DNA of 64,000 nt from Laburnicola sp. R22_1 (taxonomy: Eukaryota > Ascomycota > Dothideomycetes > Pleosporales > Didymosphaeriaceae), in contig JACONQ010000012.1 of the NCBI GenBank assembly GCA_014281115.1, positions 2,480,001 through 2,544,000 of the forward strand, read 5' to 3'. The position numbers were made by a program, and so were the translations under genes. The notes beneath the pieces were generated by a model, which made no database searches, had not been told where the DNA came from, and was given only the letters and a program-made list of their open reading frames with translations. Positions 56,428 to 64,000 of this stretch are shown piece by piece (position 1 is the first letter of the stretch; every line of letters starts with the position of its first letter).

Positions 56428-57004
56428 CTATATAGATCCATACAGGTAGAGTGCGGTTCTCTGCAGCACCTTGATTCTATCCCAGACCTTCTGCTCCTCT
56501 TCTGCTCCCATCCCCACGGTCGTATCAGAGTAGTCAATCTTGAATTCAGCAAGATCGAAGCCTCGTGCCTGTGCAAGTTCCCTGAACAGGTGGAAGAGTG
56601 CAGCCTCGCCAGCATGATAACCTAGGGTGCACCTCACAATGTGGAAAACGAAAGTTATCGGCTTCTTGCAGGCGACGGCAAGGGCGTTTGCGAGTAGCAT
56701 TACAGAATCCCGTTGAAGATAATCGTCGCCGGAGGTCTTGTCTACCCGCAAGTGTATCGAGCTTACGTATCAAAGCGCTGAGACGGGGAGAGGGCTTAAG
56801 GTCGTAGAGAGTGCGTCGGCCCATGCTGCACGCGAGCAGAGCATCCTGAGCAAGATCAAAAGCCACTAGAGTAACCTGCCACCAAAAGCTTGCGTAGCGT
56901 TGTCTCTGTCTGAGAGCTCGACAACCTCGGTACGTGATTAAGGCGCTAAGCAATAGCCCAACGGCAAAGCTAACGATGGAAAAAATAAGGAGGCTGTCAG
57001 TCAT
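56428..57004 (-). pseudogene. Broken relative of the multi-pass membrane protein
   Basis: From ATG 57004, MTDSLLIFSIVSFAVGLLL ... TYRGCRALRQRQR ... WWQVTLVAFDLAQDALL matches the first two helices of the gene at 46518. The frame is lost near residue 95; the next frame continues SGDDYLQRDSVMLLANALAVACKKPITFVFHIVRCTLGYHAG ... FDLAEFKIDYSD to a stop at 56428. That second part does not resemble the intact gene's C-terminal half, so this may be a chimera as well as a frameshifted copy. Confidence 0.5.
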
Positions 57005-57286
57005 ACTGGAGTAAACGACTTTTCCCGGTTTCAATGCAACTGGAGAGGAGCTTATATTATGGCCCCGTTCGGGTGGCTGCGTCGGACTCGGCTCTATACC
57101 GTGTTAGCGGAGCTGGGTCCATCCTGAGAGGCTAATCATGGAGACGCTGCGTGAATGAGGTCGTGGCGATGCATCGGCGCTGTGACCCAAGATGCCCTAC
57201 TCGTCCGGCTGCACACAAGCGGCACAAGACAGACAATCGATTCATCTCTATGCCTTGACCGCGTCACCCAGCAGGACACCCTACCC

Positions 57287-57625
57287 TTATTGTCCTGAGG
57301 GGGCCGATCGTGTGGGATGAGTCCGTATCCCGATTCGCCGCAGCCCAGTGTCACAAGTACCAAGGTGGCTCTTAGGCCGCGGATTGATTCGATTGCGTTC
57401 TCCTGTCGGCTGTGGATAGGCTTCTAGCGAAGCTAACAGCGACGCTGCTGTAGAAATTGGGGAAGCATCCATCCCGCGTAGGTCAGTGAGCTCATCGTCA
57501 AATTGCATGCATAGAGTGGTTAAGTGTCTACGCTGGATCTGGAGAATGACACTGTCTATCTCATAAGCACGGTGAGTCCTTCGATACCGAGACAGACGGG
57601 AGTGGCTTCGATCGTGCATGCCCAT
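57287..57625 (-). CDS. Hypothetical protein
   Basis: A 112-codon frame from ATG 57625 (MGMHDRSHSRLSRYRR) with helix-like text HRAYEIDSVILQIQRRHLTTLCMQFDDEL, then a Pro/Arg-rich tail. No family recognised and no splice support; it may be one exon of a larger decayed gene. Confidence 0.25.
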   Translation of the reverse strand: MGMHDRSHSRLSRYRRTHRAYEIDSVILQIQRRHLTTLCMQFDDELTDLRGMDASPISTAASLLASLEAYPQPTGERNRINPRPKSHLGTCDTGLRRIGIRTHPTRSAPSGQ

Positions 57626-57963
57626 GGCCTGTACCGCTAGGATTGAGGCTTTAAAGGGTGAGCTGATAGAGGAGGCGCTTTCGGTTCAATTCGGCTGCCT
57701 GTAATCTCGTTATGCTGGCGGTGGCACCACACCTTCCCAATCAGCTTGGCCTATCAGGGAGGCACAGGGGGTACGCATGAAAGGAAGCATGCCACAGAGA
57801 CTGGGCGCCAAACGATCAAGCTTATGAGCTCAATCCGCAGAGGGGCAAGGGGAGGATATAAAAGGAGCTCATACCTCGAGCATGCTATCTGATTCTCTTC
57901 GTCCACTTCGCCCACACTTCATCCACTTTGTCCATTTCGTCCACCTCTTTCACAGTCTTGAAG

Positions 57964-58602
57964 ATGAGCGATTCCGGATCCACCATCGAGGATCCCACTC
58001 TGTATGAGAATATGGTGTGTAGGACGAATAACCTTCTAGAGAGCTGCTCACAGTCATAGACTACTCTACCTGCTGTAGAGATTGACGGCTCGAAGGGAGC
58101 AGTAGGCACGACGGACGAGGTATGTTATGTTAGCCACTATCCGTTTAGCTCGATTGCTAACAAAACATGAACGTTAAGTCCCCGACGGAGCAACATAGCC
58201 GTGCAGAGAGTAGCGATGCGGGTACGGATAGAAGCTCTGCCGAAGACCAACCTCCGGAGATAAAGCAGCCATCTCTACAGGATTTGCAAGGTAAGTATCT
58301 TAAGAATACTCTACGCGTGGCTTACTCTGTTAGAGGAAAGAATAAGTACGTTAACGTTAGTTGCGTTGGCTGCTAATCTGCGACGTGAAATTGCGAGAAG
58401 GGATGCGAAAATTTGCGAACTCGAACAAGAACTAAGCAATCGTAACCGCTTGCTGGAGAAGACAAGCGCTTAGCTTAACGATACGGGGAGTAGATTCGCG
58501 GACACGGCAAGGATCCTGAAGAGAGAATTAGAAAAGGATAGCGAAAGGGACGAGCGAGCAGCAGCAGCAGTGAAGAAAAAAAAGACAGAGCAGTCTGCTT
58601 AA
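57964..58602 (+). pseudogene. Small coiled-coil protein gene broken by one TAG
   Basis: Exons 57964-58014, 58060-58119, 58179-58290 and 58361 onward, with GT-AG introns of 45, 59 and 70 nt, read MSDSGSTIEDPTLYENM, a Ser/Glu-rich linker, then a coiled coil (NLRREIARRDAKICELEQEL ... RNRLLEKTSA). A TAG at 58471-58473 interrupts it, but the frame stays open for 42 more codons of matching helical, charged text (RILKRELEKDSERDERAAAA) to TAA 58600-58602. CAG to TAG is the simplest explanation. Without the stop it would be 154 residues plus one Gln position; no family is recognised. Confidence 0.5.
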
Positions 58603-58833
58603 TATTGTGCTGTTTAATAGATTATAGTAACGTTATGTTGAATTAACCGCTTGCCCTTTAGACTCCTTTGTCGTTAAATCTATAACACAATCTACGTGCT
58701 TAACTTGCTTGTGCCGAGGTACGCCGCATTCGGTTAAACGTTCCCGTGAACCTTCACTCGTCGTCGTTGAGCCCGACGGCAATGAGCCGGCGACTTTATT
58801 ACTTGCGGGGGGTATAATTTATCCTTAATAAGT

Positions 58834-58851
58834 TAAGAGTTAACTCTTAAT
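58834..58851. repeat. 18-bp perfect palindrome
   Basis: TTAAGAGTTAACTCTTAA lies between the broken coiled-coil gene and the MADS-like gene. Its role is unknown. Confidence 0.5.
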
Positions 58852-58899
58852 ATCTGTAGAAGGGGAGGAGCTTACAAGAGTCTCTTGGCCTGGAGGCGA

Positions 58900-59103
58900 C
58901 TAATACTGGCCTGTCTTCTCTGTCGATACGAATCCATTAAATCGGCCGTTGCGATATGCTAGGAAATACACGTGGGTGTCGTATTCTTGGCACAATTTAG
59001 CTAATTTCTCGTATAGTGTTTTAGAGAGCTTTAGGTAGTTGTTGTTCGCAGCGCGCCTCGCCTTGGAGTGCGACAGCACCTGCGATTGCTGCGGAGACGC
59101 CAT
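58900..59103 (-). CDS. Small MADS-box-like (SRF-type) protein, probably truncated
   Basis: From ATG 59103: MASPQQSQVLSHSKARR, then NNNYLKLSKTLYEKLAKLCQEYDTHVYFLAYRNGRFNGFVSTE, which resembles the K-x-L-x-K-x-x-ELxxLC-x-x-V-x--I---GR pattern of small fungal MADS-like proteins. These usually continue with a Trp-Pro-Pro motif. Here the frame stops with TAG right after GQY and then reads SPPGQETL, so a Trp codon may have become TAG. Read to that stop it has 67 residues. The upstream frame extends open to 59355 through a tandem repeat, but that part lacks conserved residues. A DNA-binding role is only inferred from the family resemblance. Confidence 0.45.
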   Translation of the reverse strand: MASPQQSQVLSHSKARRAANNNYLKLSKTLYEKLAKLCQEYDTHVYFLAYRNGRFNGFVSTEKTGQY

Positions 59104-59194
59104 AACGGTAGGACTAGAAATTGGGACCGACCAGTCCACGAATATGTAGACTATACTGTACTGGAACTGCGTGCGACGTCTGGATTTTGAATTG

Positions 59195-59295
59195 AGGTGC
59201 CCGTTTTCGGGTCCTGGTTTTCTGGTTCCTGTTTTCGGGTCCTGATTATCTGGTTCCCGTTTTCGGGTCCTGATTTTCTGGTTCCCGTTTTTAGC
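59195..59295. repeat. ~33-bp tandem repeat
   Basis: Three to four units containing TTTTCGGGTCCTG and TCTGGTTCC lie just upstream of the MADS-like gene on its 5' side. Confidence 0.7.
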
Positions 59296-59696
59296 CCCTG
59301 TCGGTTCCGAGGTTTCCTGATTTCCAGTTTCTGGCCTCTGCCTAAAATGAGACAATAGAATTTAGGCCTAAAGATAGTTAGCGTTTACAATATACTTAAC
59401 TCAATTCTTATTATTGTCCCTCTACCACACTAGAGGCAAGAAAATCTTTTACTCCGTAAGTAGTATTGTATTAGGTAACTATAGTGATAGGTGGGCTGCA
59501 GTGCGACTGAGGGGCTTCTGGTAACAATAAGCCAAGGTCATGTGGCAGGCGCTAAATTTAGCCAATCAGAGAGAAGCATCCTCCGTTTGGTGATCGACAG
59601 GGCCGGTCAGCGAGACGATGCATCGCGTCTCAAGCTATATCATTAGCTCAGCCCCGCCACGAAACTCATGCGTTCCCCGCCTGCAGCTCTAGAGCG

Positions 59697-62192
59697 ATGG
59701 CGCTTGTTGACGAGTTAATTTCCGAGACGGAGAGCTTGCTTCAAAGTCTTCGAGCAGTTAAACATAACATTGAAAGCCCTTCCCGCCAGCGCGCAACGCC
59801 ATCTTCCCTCCACAGCCGCTCAGTCTCGGCCGCCTCTCGTCCGCCAGAAATTGACAATGTCCTTCGGAACTGTCGAAACGTCCTATCGAGCATTATTAGC
59901 AACGCAAGGACCTTGCTCGGGCAGCTTCCACCCGATGGCAGCGCAGCGGGATGGGCCGATACGCAGCAGCAGGCGACTGCTTCCACACACGCTTCCATGA
60001 ATGCGCCAGAGCAACCTCGCGTGAACGCCACCGACCTGCCTGCCGCCTACGCGCCTACCATACCGCTGCTGCTGAACCCAGCACCGTCCCCACGAGACCA
60101 GTCACCTACGCCCTCGGTCTTATCTTCGGCTAATTCGGAGCTCGTCGCTAGCTTGTTAAGAGATTTTATCAACGGCGAAGAGGAGGCAGATCGCCCGCAG
60201 AACAACACTTCCAAGGGGGGACAGAGCGGAAGTCACAATGAAGAGCAGCACGGGACTGGGGTTGACGCTGAGCCAGAGGGTACACAACGTGCTGGAGCAG
60301 AAGGCGCATCGGATAGATATGACAAAGGGGTTCATGTTGTCGATTTTGGGGCAGAGCAGATGGGAGCCGCCCTAGTTGCGCAACTCGAGACGCTGGCCGC
60401 AGTAACACCTAGCCACTGCTATGACAAGATCAGGGTTATCGACTTTGACTCCCCGAACTTCTCGCAAGCGCAGACATCTGCTTCGGGGTACATGAGAGGC
60501 AGCATATACTCGAAAGATGGCTTTAAAGTAACGGCATTAACAACAGAGGCCGACCTTACCTTTCCATCAGCAGACACCTTGAGCCAAGAACACAGCCGGC
60601 TATCCCTGGAAGAAATTCGCTCCTTTTTCCAGGCCGTCTTTGACAACCCACCAAGTGAAGCCCTTCCGTATTTTGTGGGCCCTATCCCTATGTCGCCAGA
60701 ATATGTGCCCCTGGTGGATGCAGGGCCGAGGCTTCGGCGACGAAATAATGGCAATATTCCTGGGGTCAACACGCCCTTTTGGTACATTAGCCAGTGCGAC
60801 CGGACCCCCGCTACCCTGCATGTCGAGGATGGCAACCTTGGCTCTGTTAATGTCCTTCTTGCTGGAGCCCCAAAGCTCTGGCTTTTTATTCCTGAGTACG
60901 AGAAGACCAATGTCGAACGTTGCATGAAGGAGCTGTACGGCCCAGGGCGCGTCCCGTGTTCGCAGGAGATCCGCCACTACAACGCTATTATTTCCCCAGC
61001 CCTCCTAGAGGAATGGGGCATCGCTTACCATCTGGACTGCTGCCTACCTGGCGAAATGATTGTTACAAGACAGAATACATACCATCAAGTCCTAAACATG
61101 GGTCCTAACGTTGCCGAATCTGTGAATATCGAGTTCAGCGATACGCCGGACATGCCTGTAGGCTACGTCTGGTGTGAAAGGGGAAGCGGCCCTACGGCGT
61201 GTGGTCCCCATGTAATCACCGCTTCTGATTTTAGTTCGAGTCATGTCGAGGCGGGAAGCAATTTGAAACGGATTCGGACGCAAGCCATAACACCTGCCTT
61301 CAAAACCAAGAAAGCTAAGGGTATGAAACCGTCGTCGGTCCTCTCGAACTCAAAAGGCTTAGCCTACGGACGCTTCAGCGATGCACAGATCTACAATATA
61401 TTCGCAACGAAGCTTGGCGACCAGGCCTATAACTCTATAATCGAACTGCTCACCTGCCTGTTCTTCGCTGTAGCGAGTCCTGAAGCTATTAGTCAGCTAC
61501 GACAGGTATGCTATCTGCGCCGAACCAGCAACAGTAGCTATCTTTTTCCTAAAGGGGAAACAATCGGCGAGGCAATGAAAGCTTTAGATAAGGTGGAAGA
61601 CGTCTTAAGCAGCCACTCTATTATTCGCCGCTACTACCTCCTGTGTCTGGCCGAGCGCCGCAAATCCCTAGTTCAAGAATACAAGCTCAAGGCCGCACAG
61701 CGCACAGGCACACGTAATAGCGGCACAGAAAAGATTCAGAAACCAGAATCCTTAGCGCTACAGGACCTTTACTACGAAGTATACAGCGATAGGAATCCTC
61801 CAATAAAGCTACAAACAAAACTCAAGAACCGACTTCGCCATGGACGCAACTGGGCTTTCCTAGCACAGAAATTCTCAATCAGTGTTCTTGCCCTATTATC
61901 CACTGGCAGCAATACAGCCCTTGGCAGCAATACAGCCCTAACAGATTCACAGTATATATTATGCGGTATACCTCTTTATCTGCTAATGTCTAGTAGAATT
62001 AAAAGGGTTACTGAGCATGACTTCCTTGCGTTTCTAGATATATTACACCCAGAAAGAGGAGAGTTTATACAACAGAGGGCTGCGGCGGTGGATAACGTCT
62101 ACACTAATAACCTAGATTACCGAGGTGGACGGTCGAATGAGCCCGACGGCCGAATGAGCCACCTTGAACACCAAAACAGCCCCACAACTTGA
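59697..62192 (+). CDS. JmjC-domain protein with a transposon-derived C terminus
   Basis: A single 831-codon frame. Residues 1-60 form helical text (LVDELISETESLLQSLRAVK), then a disordered Pro/Ser-rich stretch. The JmjC fold spans about 230-490: TPFWYISQCDRTPATLHVED with iron ligands His375 and Glu377 (HVE, HxD/E position), GNLGSVNVLLAGAPKLWLFIP, then TYHQVLNMGPNVAESVNIE with the third ligand His463. This is the layout of Fe(II)/2-oxoglutarate histone lysine demethylases of the JMJD2/JARID type, but no PHD or JmjN module is seen. The C-terminal ~340 residues match nothing I know. A pogo element begins at 62120, so residues ~808-831 are translated from its TIR; the native C terminus is lost. 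Nuclear chromatin role is inferred. Confidence 0.75.
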   Translation: MALVDELISETESLLQSLRAVKHNIESPSRQRATPSSLHSRSVSAASRPPEIDNVLRNCRNVLSSIISNARTLLGQLPPDGSAAGWADTQQQATASTHASMNAPEQPRVNATDLPAAYAPTIPLLLNPAPSPRDQSPTPSVLSSANSELVASLLRDFINGEEEADRPQNNTSKGGQSGSHNEEQHGTGVDAEPEGTQRAGAEGASDRYDKGVHVVDFGAEQMGAALVAQLETLAAVTPSHCYDKIRVIDFDSPNFSQAQTSASGYMRGSIYSKDGFKVTALTTEADLTFPSADTLSQEHSRLSLEEIRSFFQAVFDNPPSEALPYFVGPIPMSPEYVPLVDAGPRLRRRNNGNIPGVNTPFWYISQCDRTPATLHVEDGNLGSVNVLLAGAPKLWLFIPEYEKTNVERCMKELYGPGRVPCSQEIRHYNAIISPALLEEWGIAYHLDCCLPGEMIVTRQNTYHQVLNMGPNVAESVNIEFSDTPDMPVGYVWCERGSGPTACGPHVITASDFSSSHVEAGSNLKRIRTQAITPAFKTKKAKGMKPSSVLSNSKGLAYGRFSDAQIYNIFATKLGDQAYNSIIELLTCLFFAVASPEAISQLRQVCYLRRTSNSSYLFPKGETIGEAMKALDKVEDVLSSHSIIRRYYLLCLAERRKSLVQEYKLKAAQRTGTRNSGTEKIQKPESLALQDLYYEVYSDRNPPIKLQTKLKNRLRHGRNWAFLAQKFSISVLALLSTGSNTALGSNTALTDSQYILCGIPLYLLMSSRIKRVTEHDFLAFLDILHPERGEFIQQRAAAVDNVYTNNLDYRGGRSNEPDGRMSHLEHQNSPTT

Positions 62193-64000
62193 GGCTGTAG
62201 AGCCTCACACAATAGCTATTATCGCGATATTTTCTAGTGGTGATATCTATAGGCTTTAATTGATATATATAGCTATTGATATCGCGTAGAAGGTGTGATG
62301 TTGCGGCTGCGTCGTGACCTGAGAGCTGGCGCGCCTGCAGCAGCACGCTGAGGCTCTCCCCTACCTACGGGCCTCACAACAGCTCTCTTTTTAAGAGTTG
62401 CTTTTGCAGAAGCCTTAAGGCTGCGCTTTTTGCCCTTTTGAGAGGTTTTAAGAGCTTGTTGGAGTTGTTTTGCAGTCCTGCGAGCAGCTGCCCTAGAGGC
62501 CTGTTTAGCAGCCTTCTCCGCCTTCTCCTTCTCCTTTACTAGATTGGCTGCAGCCCTCGCCTGACGCCTTATTTCCTTCTCCTTCGCCTTTGCCTGTCTT
62601 GCCCCTTTACGAAGCCTATTTGTCTCAGCTTTTTGGTGTTGTACCTGCTCCTCCTTGCGCTCCTGGAGCTGCCGGCGATCACGTGCCTCCTTTACCTTCC
62701 TTGGAGACCAAAATATAGCTCCACCTTGATACTCCTTAGGCTCCTTAAGTAGGAGAGGCTTGCCTCGCTTCCTACACGTTCTCTTGTTGATTAGAGCCTC
62801 GCGTAGGCCCTTGACCTTATACTTAAGGAGGGTCTTTTGAGTTAAGATTTGGTGGAAGGCCTGGCTTAGCTTTTGAGCTCGTTTATCACCTCGATTCTTT
62901 ACTACCTGACGCAGTAGGCCTTTAGTCTTCCTCCAGTTTGAGGCACTTAAGGCTAAGGACTCGCTATCGCTTGAGGAGCTTGGGCTAGAGTTGAATCTCT
63001 GTAGTATAACCTCAGGATTGAAGGGTGAGAGGCCTGTAGCCTCGAAGGCCTTTAGGATTGTCGTTTCCTTAAAGGAGGCCTGCCAGGCTTAGTAGAAGAG
63101 GGGAAAGAAATCCCTCTTGCTTATTGAGCAAAGGCCCTGGCTCCTTTCCATAAAGGCTGAGATCTCCTTTGAGTAGGCTGTGGACAGAGGCTTGAACATA
63201 GCTACATCGAGCGGCTTCAGCGTATAGGTTGAATAAGGAGGATATACAGCGAGGAGGATCTTGTTCTAATTGCAGTACTTAATAAAATTCATTGTGAGGT
63301 GAGATTTATAGCCATCTAGGATAAGCAATCGATAGGAAGATCAAGCCTTCGCCTTTGTACCGCGATCAAACACCTGTTTAAGCCACGCGAGGCCGATATT
63401 GTTGTTCGTCCAGCCAGAGGGCGATGAGGAGATTCGAACCTGATGAGTCGCATGATTGAGGGCCTGTAGCCAGGAGTCCTGTATCGATCCTGAGGCTGAC
63501 TGATAGATGAGAGCGGGCTCAAGGTAAGATCCATCAGCGCAGATACAGGCCAGCAGCGTTATCCACTCTCGAGAGCCATCCTGGATAGTACCCCTCCTCT
63601 TCCCATCCTCATATGAAGCCCTGCTGAAGATCCTCTTCGAGCGACCTACAACACCAAGCATGAAGCCCTTCTCATCTATATTGTAGGTATGACGCGCCTC
63701 AACGTGATACTGATTGATCTTCTCGCGTAGAAGGTTAAAGTAGAGGCTATACTTCCTCCCTGAATCAGCCTTGTGGCGACTATTGTCAATGCCCGTTGTC
63801 CATTTTGAGATAAGCTCGTCTGGGTGTCGGTGCACAAAGCGATCAACCCAGTGTACTCCAACCTCTTTCTGCGTAATCTGCGAGGCGAAATTTCGTATCA
63901 TAGCTCGTGTAGGTGGTAGGCCTTGATTTGTAAGACGTTTAATATAGTGTAGAAGCTCTAGTTCCTGTTGTGGATAAAGAGCTTGTTGATTCTCCGCCAT
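62120..64000 (-). mobile_element. pogo/Fot1-like DNA transposon (element D), runs off the window
   Basis: The visible end starts CCGAGGTGGACGGTCGAATG after TA (62118-62119). GGYCGAATGAGCC occurs twice with a 17-bp period (62131 and 62148), the same layout as in elements A-C. The other end lies beyond 64000. It inserted into the JmjC gene. Confidence 0.75.
62273..64000 (-). pseudogene. pogo/Fot1 DDE transposase, 5' end outside the window
   Basis: Minus-strand frame from the window edge to TAG 62273-62275. It contains a CENP-B-type HTH (LPPTRAMIRNFA ... HWVDRF), then DDE_1 with all three Asp: YNIDEKGF, LILDGYKSH and LKPLDVAMF. The C-terminal tail is Lys/Gln-rich and coiled-coil, ending NITPSTRYQ. 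Only three in-frame stops are seen (near 63346, 63270 and 63090), so it is the least damaged RIP-type copy here. The Met at the right edge is internal; by comparison with elements A and C the N-terminal HTH lies outside. Confidence 0.85.

Noticed and set aside
58834..58851. Palindrome as a terminator hairpin
   Set aside because: Hairpin terminators do not apply to fungal RNA polymerase II genes; the palindrome is kept only as a repeat.

Overview
The window is fungal nuclear DNA, most likely from a filamentous ascomycete (Pezizomycotina; Dothideomycetes would fit but I cannot prove it). Genes have short 43-79 nt GT-AG introns and encode families typical of that group: a HeLo-like/STAND N-terminal domain, DUF3435, a small MADS-like protein, an OrsD-type zinc-finger protein and pogo/Fot1 DDE transposases. 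Many transposon reading frames carry CAG/CAA to TAG/TAA and TGG to TGA/TAG changes, and two large AT-rich tracts look like the product of RIP (repeat-induced point mutation).

Layout. 0.4-2.1 kb: a broken OrsD-type zinc-finger gene, cut by a transposon. 2.1-9.1 kb: three pogo/Fot1-like elements with clear terminal inverted repeats (TIRs) and TA target duplications, plus a GC-rich patch with a telomere-like palindrome. 9.4-11.2 kb: an internally deleted hAT element with an 8-bp target duplication. 11.9-12.3 kb: a small secreted four-cysteine protein. 13.1-19.9 kb: an AT-rich desert with LTR-like direct repeats and satellites. 20.5-22.9 kb: a decayed DUF3435 tyrosine-recombinase-like gene. 25.7-33.3 kb: two ~550-bp inverted arms enclosing an intact six-exon gene (HeLo-like domain, four zinc knuckles, membrane C terminus), an ankyrin fragment and a nearly intact pogo transposase. 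34-42 kb: decayed repeats, including a second inverted-repeat unit whose outer ends resemble the first and whose spacer holds a protein-kinase-like relic.

44-59 kb is moderate-GC accessory sequence: an acidic hypothetical protein, a multi-pass membrane protein and its broken relative, a nucleoside 2-deoxyribosyltransferase-like protein, a disordered two-exon protein, a coiled-coil gene broken by one TAG, a MADS-like gene with a premature stop, and minisatellites. 59.7-62.2 kb encodes a JmjC-domain protein whose last ~24 residues come from the TIR of a fourth pogo element that runs off the right edge.

The genes do not form one pathway. The window reads as a transposon-shaped accessory region in which NLR-related and secreted-protein genes sit among RIP-damaged repeats. 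The most unusual signals are a 17-bp-spaced duplicated motif in the TIRs of all four pogo-like elements although their sequences differ, and the two inverted-repeat-bounded cargo units with related ends.
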